Origin: Theropithecus gelada
Taxonomy: Eukaryota; Chordata; Mammalia; Primates; Cercopithecidae
Length of the DNA: 64,000 nt
Assembly: GCF_003255815.1 (NCBI RefSeq)
Contig: NC_037689.1
Span: 24,849,154-24,913,153 of the forward strand
Direction of reading: 5' to 3'
In this document: positions 11,650 to 21,929 of the stretch, piece after piece
Numbering within the stretch: position 1 is the first letter of the stretch
Layout of the letters: each line of letters starts with the position of its first letter
Translations under genes and position numbers: made by a program
The notes under the pieces: generated by a model
What the model was told of the DNA's origin: nothing
Databases searched by the model: none
The model's input: the letters and a program-made list of their open reading frames with translations, nothing else

Positions 11650-12115
11650 GCACATAGATACGAGATATCTGTATCTATCTCTATGTCTATCTAGCTATAT
11701 ATCTACCTATCTATATCTATCAATTTATCAACTATCACTTTATTAGATCACCTATTTACCCATCTATCTTCTATGTATCTCATCTATCTATCCATCTATC
11801 ATATCTAAGTATCTATCCATCTGTATCTATGTATCTCATCTATCTATTCATATATCTATGTATGTATCCATATACTCTATCTTTCTGTCATCTATCCATC
11901 ATCTATCTGTCTATCTATCTGTCCATCTATCTGTCATCTATCGATTTGTCTTTCCATCTGTCCATCCATTCATCTATCTGTCATCTATCCCTATCATCTA
12001 TCCATCTATGATCTATCTAATCATCTATTAACTATCTCATCTATCTATCTAATCGTCTATAATTTATTGACTCACCTATTATCCTTCTCACCTATCTATC
12101 TATAATCAATATGCG
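11650..12115. repeat. Degenerate TATC-type tetranucleotide satellite
   Basis: About 460 bp are built from ctat/tatc units mixed with catc, tgtc and ccat variants. Runs of pure (CTAT) are short. The pattern drifts along the tract, which suggests an old satellite. Confidence 0.95.
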
Positions 12116-12925
12116 ATTCCTAGAAAGTTTCAAAGGGACAATTTGGAAATTTGCAGTGTTCTCTCCACTAACCAGAGAAGTCAGAATGGGATGAAACCTT
12201 CCTTTGTGGCAGCTAATGAGCTGCCAAACTTCTTGGAAGAAAAATGCAGGTGGTAAAATTTATTGTGGCTCGGGCATAGTACATAAGCCATCACTCAAGA
12301 AAGAAAGACATTTCTCTGGACCACACAGCCTCATGTGAAATGCAATTCTACTTTCCAATCATCAGCATTTGTAATAAGCATCTGGTGAACTGAACTCCAC
12401 CTCAGAGCCTGCTTTGAAGAGAACTCAACCACTCCCAAGTCCAATCTGCCTCTCCCACAGTCTGTCTCACACACTGCTTTCTCTTCTGCTACCCCATAAC
12501 TGGAGTCTCTTTTGTCTCCCTACATTCTGATTTGCCATATGAGAACTGCTGCATCTGGGTTACGAATTCCCCGATTCCTTCTGCTCTCCCTAACTTAAAG
12601 CAAGCCGTTTCCCCCAGTCATCTCTTATGACACCTTGTTCATAACCAGCTCTGAATTCCAAAGTCATGTATTCAGTTGTAACTCATGCCTGTCTTCTCTC
12701 TTTGCTCCCAGATATTCTTTCGCTTCTTTTCTAAATTTCTGTTTTAAAATCCAGTTTAAACCCCTTTAGAGTTTTCCTCTTTAAAGTATCCCAGAGTAAG
12801 CTAGTATCTGTACCAGATCAACTCTGAAGCCATATAATGAAGTATAGAAAATGAATCAATGCTTACATTTTTCTTATTTTTCTTAAAACGTGTATTTTAT
12901 TATTAGTTTATATTGCTATCGTTAT
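12116..12925. other. Unannotated non-coding DNA
   Basis: Nothing recognised. A cytosine/thymine-leaning stretch at 12420-12730 has no clear family. Confidence 0.3.
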
Positions 12926-13215
12926 TATTTTTGAGACAGGGTCTCACTCTGTCACCCAGGCTGAGTGCAGTGGTACGACCACAGCTCACTGCAGCCTCAA
13001 ACTCTCAGACTCAAGTGATCTTCCCACTTCAGCCTCCCAAATAGCTAGGACCACAGGCATGCACCACCATGCCCAGCTATTTATTTAAATTTTTTTGCAG
13101 AGGCAAGGTCTCTCTATGTAGCCAAGCCTGGTCTCGAACTCCTAGGCTCAAGCGATCCTCCCACCTCAGCCTCCTGAAGTGCTGGAATTACAGGTGCAAG
13201 CCACTGCGTCCGGCT
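12926..13215 (-). mobile_element. AluJ-type element
   Basis: Antisense Alu with both monomers and many substitutions, from 'ttttgagacagggtctcac' to 'gccactgcgtccggctt'. No clear target duplication. Confidence 0.9.
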
Positions 13216-13949
13216 TATGTTTTTATTATTAAATACAATAGAAATATAGAAAAATACAATGTGGGCTAGGATTAGTGAATTATTAGAAGGCAGACACAAT
13301 GAAAGAAATAGAACTTGACCAGCTGTTGTGAAGGCCCTTCATGAATCCATCCCAGTAGATTTCAGAACCTAAGCAGGAAGCTGGGAGTATTATGGTAAAT
13401 GGCAAACCCGACTACAAATGCATGTGGATGTTTCCTGGTGAAGTACATCAGATATTTTGGCAGGTTTTTCTAAAGGCCATGCCCTCCGTTCTCTCTAAAG
13501 GTGATTTGAAGCTGACAGCTCTCTTGATACACAACAACCCTTTCTAAAGTTTTACACGAGCAAAAACATTTTACATGGTTTTCACTTTTTCTAGCCGTTA
13601 TTTTCTTGACTTGAAGGTGTCTAAGTAGATGAGAAACTTCAAATATCTCATATTTCAACATGTTTATCCTAAAAAATTAATCAAAGTCTTATTAATAAAA
13701 TGCATTGTTTTAGAGAAATATTCAACTCACACTGTCATACTGAGCATTGAACTGGAATAAACAGAATGGAAATAGAAGGACAATTTTCTGGGTACTCTGT
13801 GATTTGGGCAGAATTTCTTCAACAGAATTAGACTTCACAAGATGCATACATATGAGAGAATAAAAGGTTGCAAGAATGCTATAGCTATTTACCTTTGTTA
13901 AAAATAGTTCGTACTATTTAATTAACTTATTTATTTAATTTTCTTTTTA
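13216..13949. other. Unannotated non-coding DNA
   Basis: No recognisable repeat or gene seen. Confidence 0.3.
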
Positions 13950-14078
13950 AGTGACAGGGTCTTGCTCTGTCATCCAGGCTGGAGTGCAGTGGCACAACCA
14001 TAGCTCACTGTAGCCTTGAATTCCTGGGCTCAAGCAATCCTCCTGCCTCAGCCCTCTGAGTAGCTGGGGCTACAAGTG
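13950..14078 (-). mobile_element. Alu, first half (interrupted by MST LTR)
   Basis: Antisense Alu from 'gtgacagggtcttgctctg' to 'gctggggctacaagtg', where the MST LTR begins. The element resumes at 14491. Its divergence is that of an AluJ. Confidence 0.9.
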
Positions 14079-14490
14079 TGATCTAGTTTGGATGTGTGTT
14101 CCTGCCCACATCTCATGCTGTACTGTAATTCCCACTGTTGGAGGTGGAGCCTGATGGGAGGTGATTGGATCATAGGGGTGGTTTCTCATGAATGGGTTAG
14201 CACCATTCCCTTGGTGCTGTTTGTGTTATAGTGAGTGAGTTCTCACGAGATCTGGCTGTTTGAAAGTGTGTAGCATCTCCACCCCTATCTTGCTCCTGCT
14301 CCTGTCATTTGAGACACCTGCTTCCCCTTTCCTTCCACCATGATTGTAAGTTTCCTGAGGCCTCCCCAGAAGCAGAAACCACTGTGCTGACTATACAGCC
14401 TGCAGAACCGTAAACCAATTAAACCTCTTTTCTTATAAATTATCCAGTCTCAGGTATGTCTTTATAGCAATGTGAGAATGGGCCAATACA
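14079..14490 (+). mobile_element. MSTA/B-type LTR inserted in an Alu
   Basis: It begins 'tgatctagtttggatgtgtg'. MST-typical text follows (ggaggtggagcctgatggga; gagtgagttctcacgagatc; 'acagcctgcagaaccgtaaa') and it ends in 'ggccaataca'. Both outer edges continue the same Alu, so this LTR is younger than the Alu. Confidence 0.9.
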
Positions 14491-14650
14491 AAACATGTGC
14501 CACCATGCCTGGCTATTTCTAAAAAAAAATTTTGTAGAGTTTAGGTCTTGCCATGCTACCCAGGCTGGCCTTGAAATTCTGGCTTCACATGGTCCTCCTG
14601 CCTTGGCCTCCCAAAGTGCTGGAATCACAGGCGTGAATCACTATGCCCAG
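14491..14650 (-). mobile_element. Alu, second half
   Basis: It continues the Alu left at 14078 (tgtgccaccatgcctggct) through the right-hand part to 'actatgcccag'. Confidence 0.9.
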
Positions 14651-15017
14651 TGTTTGTTCTATTTTAAATGCAATATTTGCCATATACAAAATATGAAGTG
14701 TGTCAGGCATAATAATATAATGAACTGCAAAATACCTATTGTTCAACATGAGAATTACATTATTAACAGTATCTTGTATTTATCTGTTTTTTCTCTGTTT
14801 CATCCCTTATTCTGTTTCTACCTGGCATTCACCACTATCCTGAATCTAGATTTTATCATTTCCTTGTTTTAAAAATTGTGTTACTATATATTCTAATAAG
14901 TCTAAATTGTAAGTGTGTCTGTATTTGTGTAGATACATATATTTGATTTTAAATTAGACATACATCTACGCTCTTAATAGGTAATACAGAATTTGCTTGA
15001 TTTGACACTTTAAAAAA
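14651..15017. other. Unannotated AT-rich DNA
   Basis: No recognisable repeat or gene seen. Confidence 0.3.
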
Positions 15018-15208
15018 TGGTATCATAGAACTACTATTCCACCCAGCAATCCCAGTACTAGGTATTTTCCCAAAGGGAAAGAAATCATCATATCAAAAAG
15101 ACACTGGGCACTCACATGTTTACTACAGCATATTCACAGTAGCAAAGATATAGAATCAACTTTAGTGTGCATCAGTGCATGAATGGATAAAGAAAATGTG
15201 ATTATATA

Positions 15209-15252
<44 letters not shown>

Positions 15253-15757
15253 GGAATACTACTCAGTAAAAAAAAAAAAAAGAAGAAGAAAATAATTTCT
15301 TTTACAGCAACACAGATGGAACTAGAGGCCATCCGTGTATCTTGGGTGAAACAACACAGAAACAGAAAGCCAAATACTGCATGTTTTCACTTATAAGTGG
15401 GAGCCAAATAATGCGTGCCCATGGATAGAGTGTGGAATAATAGTCATTGGAGACTTGGAAGGGTGGGAGGGGGCTGAGGGATGAGAACTCGCTTAATGGG
15501 TACAATGTAAGTTATTTGGGTTATGCTTATACCAAAAGCCAATACTTTATCACTATGCAATATGTCCATGTAACAAAATTGTACTTGTACCCCTTAAATT
15601 TATACAAAAAACCATGCTGGACTTAATACCTAGGTGATGGGTTGATAGGTGCAGCAAACCACTATGGCACCCATTTACCTATGTAACAAACCTGCACATC
15701 CCTGCGCATATACCCCAGAACTGAAAATAAAATAAAATAATAAATTATACAAAAAAT
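15018..15757 (+). mobile_element. L1 3' end (ORF2 tail + 3' UTR), with a second L1 3' end
   Basis: It starts within the decayed end of ORF2 (cccagcaatcccagtactag; 'atggaatactactcag') with stops and indels. A (CA)16 run at 15219-15250 interrupts the ORF2 part. A first 3' terminus of L1PB/L1MA type ends near 15608 (cttgtaccccttaaatttat). A second terminus of L1PA type follows directly (15615-15757: 'cctaggtgatgggttgatag', 'ccccagaactgaaaataaa'). It is 5' truncated and cannot be active. Confidence 0.85.
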
Positions 15758-15784
15758 CAAAACAGAAAACAACAAAATAGTATC

Positions 15785-15883
15785 ATACTTCATAATAGTT
15801 TTGTGGACTTCCTTTTTCACTCAATTTTCTTTTGCTAACGTTTATTCATATCGTTGCATGTGTCTGTATTTCATTCTTTTTCT

Positions 15884-15914
<31 letters not shown>

Positions 15915-17085
15915 GGCTACAAAATACCCCACTGAGTGAGTGGGCCACATTGTATTTGTACATTTTCCTGTTGATGGGTATTTGGATCCCTTCCAGAGTT
16001 GGGTGTCTATCAACAGGGACACCATGTAGTACGTGTGTTTGGAGGCATGACTGCAAGTGTTTACCTACAATATCCAGTGAGGAGAGGAAGTGCTGAAGCA
16101 TAGGCACGTGAATGTAGCTGACAGATGATGCAAAAATAGTTTTTGGCCGGGGGCAGTGGTACACCTGTAATCCCAGCACTTTGGGAGGCAGAGGCAGGCA
16201 GATCACTTGAAGTCAGGAGTTGGAGACCAGCCTAGCCAACATGGTCAAACCCTGTCTCCACTAAAAATACAAAAATTAGCTGGGCGTGGTGGCACATGCC
16301 TGTAGTCCCAGCTATTTGGGAGGCTGAGGCAGGAGAATCGCTTGAACCCGGGAGGCAGAAGTTGCAGTGAGCTGAGATTGTGCCACTGCACTCCAGCCTG
16401 GGGGACAAAGTGAGACTGTCTCAAAGAAAAAAAAAAATTCCAAAGAGGTGGTATTAATTTGCACAACCGGTATCATTATCTAAGCATTGTCTGTTGATCT
16501 AGATTCTCTTCAATGCTTGACATTTTCAGAATGTTGAAACTTTCACTAAGTAAATGGATAAGATATTTATCCCATTGTGGTTTTGTCTTTCCCTGATTTA
16601 ACAAAATCAAGCATCATTTCCAGTGTTTTGAGGTCTCTTGCGTGAAATGCCTCCTCTTTTGACTTTCTGAGCTTTCTAAGGAGTTGTATCTTTTCTATAT
16701 ATCTGAAGCTTTGTATATGTCCAGAATATAAATCGTTCAATTTCTTTTCCAAAGACTTTGTGCAGTTTTTCTCCTATATTGACATTTCCTTTTCATTTTA
16801 TGTATGGAGTTTTTTGAAAAACAAAAGTTCTTAAGTTGTTAGCATGGCATTTCCTTCAATGGTTAATATTTTTGTGTCTTTAAAAAAGAATCCCTTTGGA
16901 CTCCAAGATGAGAGAGATAATTTTCCTATATTTCCTTCTAGAGGTTTAACTTTAATCCATCTGGAAATATGTGTATGTGTAGTGGAGGGAGGGTTCATAT
17001 GGCTTTCATTTTTTCCATATGGAAAAGCAATTGTCCCAGCTCTATTTATTGAATAGTTCCTCATTTGCTCACTGATCTGTAATGT
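15785..17085 (-). mobile_element. Old L1 (L1M) fragment, antisense, split by an Alu
   Basis: Antisense L1M text appears as 'cctgttgatgggtatttgga', 'cccattgtggttttgtctttccc' in diverged form, and 'tttaactttaatccatctgg' with 'tttccatatggaaaagcaat' further on. A poly(T) run of about 24 sits at 15892-15914. The AluS at 16145-16437 interrupts it. No intact reading frame remains. Confidence 0.7.
16145..16437 (+). mobile_element. AluS-type element
   Basis: Sense Alu beginning 'ggccgggggcagtggtacac', with both monomers and an A-tail (16424-16437). It is nested in the antisense L1M. Confidence 0.93.
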
Positions 17086-17367
17086 CACCTCCTTCCTGTA
17101 TTATATTATAGCACATGCTGACCCTAATGCTTCCAACAGGGAGTCCCTGGGCTCCTTTGCTTGGAGTCTGTATCTGATCCAGGAAGCCCGATAGTTGGAC
17201 ATGTGTCAGTCAGGCCAGAGTGCTGAGAATCTAGGAAGTCCCACAGAGAACCGCCCTCAGCTAAGGACTGGTGAGTGTTGAAGGGCAAGTACTCTCAGTC
17301 ACCCATCCCACAGCTGGAAAGAGTGTTCTACTCTCTTTCCAAAGCTCCCAGCACTCTGCATCCTGAT
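17086..17367. other. Unannotated non-coding DNA
   Basis: No repeat recognised. It leads directly into the first copy of the 650-bp duplication. Confidence 0.3.
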
Positions 17368-18018
17368 CTCTTCTTATGAGGTGTCTTAGTGCATTTCAGG
17401 CTGCTATCACAGAATACCATAGACTGGGTGGCTTGTAAATAACAGACATTTATTCTCTCAGGGCCGTGGAGGCTAGAAGTCTGAGATTAAGATGTGGGCA
17501 GAGCCGCTTCCTCCTGAGGCATCTCTGCTTGGCTTGTAGGTTGTAAACACTGTCTTCTCCCTGTGACCTAACGTGGTTGTCCCTCTGTGTGTGTGCAGGG
17601 GAGGACTCTGAAATGGTTTCCTCTTCTTATAAAGATTAAGACCCCTCTCTTATGATTTTACCTAAACCCAATCACCCTCCTAAAGGCTCCATCTTTACAT
17701 AATCTCACATGGGGGTTTCGGGCTTAAACCCATGAATTTGGGGCAAAAGGGCACACAGTTCAGTTCATAGTAATTATTTCAACCAAAGTAGGTGATTGGC
17801 TTCTGGTGGGAAAGAGGGATTAAAATTGGAGAGAGTATTATATTAGAGAAAGAGAGATGAGAGCTTCATGTAAAATTTTTGAGAAACAGGGGAGCCTGAG
17901 AGTAGATGATTTGGAGAGTCGAGATGATGCAGTATTATATGATCTTTGTGTTGAGAGTGCAGGACAGTGGCTAGGTGGTTTGAAATACTCAAGAAGAAGT
18001 TTGAAATGGGAGCTTACT
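17368..18018. repeat. Dispersed direct duplication, copy 1
   Basis: It matches 19652-20305 end to end with small indels. The first ~400 bp are an antisense MLT1-type LTR (ttagtgcatttcaggctgct to 'cagttcatagtaattattt'). The last ~245 bp are non-repeat sequence (from 'caaccaaagtaggtgattgg' to 'gggagcttact'). Because the unique flank is shared, this is a genomic duplication rather than two independent LTR insertions. Confidence 0.9.
17391..17773 (-). mobile_element. MLT1-type LTR, antisense
   Basis: The antisense phrases 'ggctgctatcacagaatacc', 'agactgggtggcttgtaaat' and 'aacagacatttattctctca' at the start, and 'taatctcacatgggggtttc' near the end, mark a MaLR LTR. It lies inside duplication copy 1. 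Confidence 0.75.
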
Positions 18019-18219
18019 TCAGCCAGGGTCTTCACCCTGTTTATCCATGGTGGCCACCTGCTTGGTGAACATCCCATTCAAGGACTTTCTCCACTCTCTA
18101 GCTCATTATTCCACTTTCTGTTGGTGCTCCCTGGCTTGCCATCCAGATAAACTCCTTAATACAATCTTTGTATCAGAATTCAGTAGGTTAGGTGTATTAA
18201 ATGCATTTTAGACTTACAA

Positions 18220-18508
18220 TTTTGTTTTTTTCTTTTTCTTTTATTGAGACAGGTTCTCACTCAGTTGTGCAAGCTGGAGGACTGTGGTACGATCATAGCT
18301 TACTGCAGCCTCAATCTCCGGTACTGAAGCGATCCTTCTGCCTCAGCCTCCCAAGTTGGACTACAGGTATGCACTGCCATGTCCAGTTCATTTTTTTTTT
18401 CTTTTGTAGAGACAGAGTCTCTGTATGTTGCATAGGCTGGTCTCAAACTTCTCCCATCTCTGCCTTCCGAAGTTCTGGGATTTCAGGAGTGAGCCACTGT
18501 ATCCAGCC
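18220..18508 (-). mobile_element. AluJ-type element
   Basis: Antisense, diverged Alu with a deletion in the middle of the left-hand part. The target duplication tagacttaca lies at 18210-18219 and 18509-18518. Confidence 0.9.
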
Positions 18509-18518
18509 TAGACTTACA

Positions 18519-19215
18519 CTATTTTCAACTTTCAACAGGTTTATTGGGGTGTAGCCCTATTGTTAAAGTTGAGGAGCATCTGTACTTTGAACAGCTCTGG
18601 AAACGAGATACACATTAAATGACTGAGAAACTAAAACCCTGTTTTAGATAACGTGTTTCTGTTACTGTAGAATGAGTCACCTCATATAGCAAGACCAAGC
18701 CATGAATGCACTTGAGTTACATTTTTTAGTACTTTCATGAACTCCTAAAAATCTCCAGTGTTCTTAGATCTCAATTCCAGGAAGAGCCGGCTTGTAGACT
18801 CACAGCTGAGTGGCAGGCTATGGCAAACTCAGACCTGGAGAAGATGGAAGGAGTCCAGGGAGAAATGGAAAATGATGAAAGCTTTGGCAAAAGTGAGGTA
18901 AATTGTTCAAAGAATGTTTAAAGAAAAAAAAATGAACATCAACAACTTTAGAAGGAAATGGAACTGATTAAGAGTCATCTTTACTCCACTTCTGCGCCAT
19001 GGAGTGGAGTCCCACATAACTTGCATATAATTGAACATTAAAAAAACTCTGCAGCTCAATCAACTTCTCTTGGCAGTGAGCCCACAGAAAACTCAGAAGA
19101 ATCTTTTCAGAACTATTTATGAGCTGTGCTACAGTTGATGAAGGTCTGGTTGAGGGTGGTGACAGAGGAGAGGAATGGTAATGGCCATAGGCTTAAAGAA
19201 CAGCATATCCATCCA
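18519..19215. other. Unannotated non-coding DNA
   Basis: No recognisable repeat or gene seen between the Alu and the MaLR ladder. Confidence 0.3.
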
Positions 19216-19690
19216 TTAGGGCTGTCGTAACAAAGTCCCACAGACCTGGTGGCTCAAACAACAGACATTGATTCTCCCACAGTCCTTGACGCTGGAAGAC
19301 CAAGGTCAAGGTGTGGGCAAGGGTGGTTCCTCCTGAGGCCTCTCGGGCTTGTAGATGCCGTCTTCTCCTTGTGTCCTCACAGGGTTGTCTTTCTGTGTGT
19401 GTCTGTGTCCTCATCTTCTCTTCTTATGAGGAGTCTTAGTCCATTTCAGGCTGCTATAAGAGACTACCATAGACTGGGTGGCTTACAAACAACAGACATT
19501 GATTTGCCCACAATCCTTGAAACTGAATGTCCAAGATCAAAGTGTGGGCAGGGCTGGTTCCTCCTGACGCCTCTCCCCTTGGCTTGGAGAAGCCACCTTC
19601 TCCCTGCGTCCTCACAGGGTTGTCCCTCTCTGTGTGTTTGTGTTCTCATCTCCTCTTCTTATGATGTGTCTTAGTCCATTTCAGGCTGCT
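19216..19690 (-). repeat. Two tandem partial MLT1-type LTR units, period about 229-235 bp
   Basis: The LTR terminus motif 'ggctgY.gtaacaaa / ggctgctat' recurs at about 19219, 19449 and 19684. Each unit contains only the outer ~235 bp of the antisense LTR (through 'ctcatcttctcttcttatga') and is followed at once by the next unit. The third start is the full LTR of duplication copy 2. Confidence 0.85.
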
Positions 19691-20305
19691 ATCACAGAAT
19701 ACCATAGACTGAGAGGCTTAAGAAACAGACATTTACTCTCCCACAGCCCAGGAAGCTAGACGTCTGAGATCAAGGCATGGGCAGGGCTGGTTCTTCCTAT
19801 GGCCTCTCTCATTGGCTTGTACATGTCACCTTCTCTCCCTGTCTTCACATGTTTGTCCCTCTGTGTGTGTGCAGAGGGGAACTCTGAAATCTTTTCCTCT
19901 TCTTATAAATTCGCCAGGCGTATCAGATTAAGACCCCTCCCCTATGATTTTACCTAAACCCAATCATCTCCCTGAAGGCTCTGTCTTCACATAATCTCAC
20001 ATGAGGATTTATGGCTTAAACCCATGAATTTGGAACAAAAGGGCATAATTCAGTTCATAACAATTATTCAACCAAAGTAGTTGATTGGCTTCTGGTGGGA
20101 AAGAGGGAATAAAATGGAGAGATTATTATATTAGAGAAAGAGGTATGAGAGCGTCACGTAAAATTTTTGAGAAATAAGAGAGCCTGGGAGTGGATAATTT
20201 GGAGAGTCGAGATGATGCAATATCACAGGTTCTTCATATTGAGTGTGCAGGACAGTTGCTAGGTGGTTTGAAAACTCAATGGGAAGTTTGAAATTGGAGC
20301 TTACT
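19652..20305. repeat. Dispersed direct duplication, copy 2
   Basis: Partner of 17368-18018, offset by about 2.28 kb in the same orientation. It contains an antisense MLT1-type LTR (about 19673-20063) and the same unique ~240-bp flank. By eye the two copies agree at clearly more than 80 percent of positions. A ~15-bp segment (aattcgccaggcgta) is present only here. Confidence 0.9.
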
Positions 20306-20416
20306 GTGGAATTCACAAAGATTGTAGTCAAAAACATGGGAGACATTAATGGTACAACAGCATTTTTCCCAGGCTGTTCTACAAGGGACTGGTTCTTCAA
20401 GATATTAAAAGGGGCT

Positions 20417-21122
20417 CTGGAAAAAAAGGAAGGCAGGGAGCAAGGAAGGAAGGAAATAAGGAAGGAAGGAGGAAGAAAAGGGAGGGAGGTGAAGGAGAAA
20501 GGCAGAAAGGGAGAAAGAAAAAGAGAAAACACAAAGGAAGAAAGAGAAAGAAAGGAAGGAAAGAAGAAAAAGGAATAAAGAGAGGGAGAGGAAGAAGAAG
20601 AAGAAGGAGAAGGAGAAGGAGGAAGAGGAGGAGGAGGAGGAGGGTGAGCAGGAGGAGGAAGGGAAGGAAGGAAAGAAGGAAGGGAGAGAGATAGGGGAAA
20701 GGAATAAAAAAGAGGGAAAAAGGAAGAAGAAAGAAAGAAAGAAGAAAGGAAGGAAAGAAGGGAGGGAAAAAGAGCGGGAGAAAGAGATGGGGAAAGGAAG
20801 AAAGAAAGAAAAAAGGAAGGGGAAAGAAAGAAAAAAGAAAGAAAAGGAAAGAAAGAAAGGGAGGGAGGAAGGCAGGAAGGAAGGAAACAAAGAAGCCACA
20901 AAGGAAGGGAAAGAGGGAAAAAGAGGCAGAAAGAGAGGAAGGGGAAAGGAAGAAAGAGAGAAAAAAGAAAGAGGAAAGAAAAAAGAAAGAGAGAGAGAGA
21001 AAGAAACAAAAGAAAAAGAGAGAGAAAAAGAAAGAAAAGGAAAGAAAGAAAGAAAAAAGAAAAGAAAGAAAGAGAAAGAAAGAAAGAAGGAAAGAAAGGA
21101 GAAAGAAAGAAAGAAAAAGATA
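20417..21122. repeat. 700-bp purine (GA) tract
   Basis: Almost uninterrupted A/G on the plus strand, made of ggaa, gaaa and gagg units; the few pyrimidines are mainly at 20474-20750. Both strands read open for hundreds of codons because GA-only codons include no stop. This explains the apparent 340-, 245- and 164-residue frames, which are not genes. Confidence 0.97.
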
Positions 21123-21929
21123 TTTTGTAATCAAATAAGATCAGGAAACGCATGGTAGCTCCTACATCAACTTAAGCACATTAGTAAGCTTTGTGATTAT
21201 ACGTGGGGGAATGAGAATTGCAGATGCTGTTTCTCCTCTTCTTCACTGCCTCCTCTTTTTTTTTGCAGGTGAGGAGCAGCTGCCAGCTCTGAGGGCAGAT
21301 GGGGGCAGGAGGGGCAGGGAAGGGGATTGAAGGCCGGCAGGCAGGATGGGAATGAGGAAAACCAGGGAGATGCCACGCTTGTGGGGCAGAGCCCAGATCA
21401 GCTGGGAACTCCCCGTGGCTTTCTCCCTGATCACAGCGTTGTTGCCAGACCTTTGAAGTCCAGTCCTGGAAGTGACTCAGGGACTCCCTCCAGGGATGGC
21501 TCCCTTTTACTCACCTGGGCTGCAGTGCGGGAGGCTGACTGGGTTCACCCATCTGCCCTGGACACCCTAGGAAACTCTTAGAGTCCACCATTCTGGTTCC
21601 TGACCCTGTGTTCACTCACGCCCATCTCTTGGCATCTACCAGGAAGCTTGGGCAAACCTTGCTCTCTGATGTCTGAGCCCAGATCTCACCCTGGAACCCT
21701 GATCTACCAAAGCTCCCCCATTCTATATGCCCAGGAAATCCAGGGATACTGCAGTGGGAATAGAAAATGCTCAAAATACGCCACAGTGCAGAGTTCCACT
21801 TGCCGCTTGTCACTTTGCAAATCCCTGTGTGAACCCAACAGGATGGCTGATATTAGACCCCAAGGCTGAAGCTGTGTTTACCTGGATCTACTGAAAGCAC
21901 ATTTGCTATCAGGATGTGGTCTCATTTCC
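21123..21929. other. Unannotated DNA with a GC-richer pocket
   Basis: The part 21265-21700 is noticeably richer in G and C than its surroundings. It is preceded by a polypyrimidine run ending in tttgcag (about 21253-21267). An 84-codon frame (21327-21581, +) has no recognised domain. An exon of a non-coding transcript is possible but unsupported. Confidence 0.3.

Noticed and set aside
20131..21153. A 340-codon open frame (-) and further long frames on both strands
   Set aside because: It is almost entirely the GA tract read as Ser/Phe/Leu/Pro or Lys/Glu/Arg. Homopurine codons contain few or no stops, so length is not evidence of coding.
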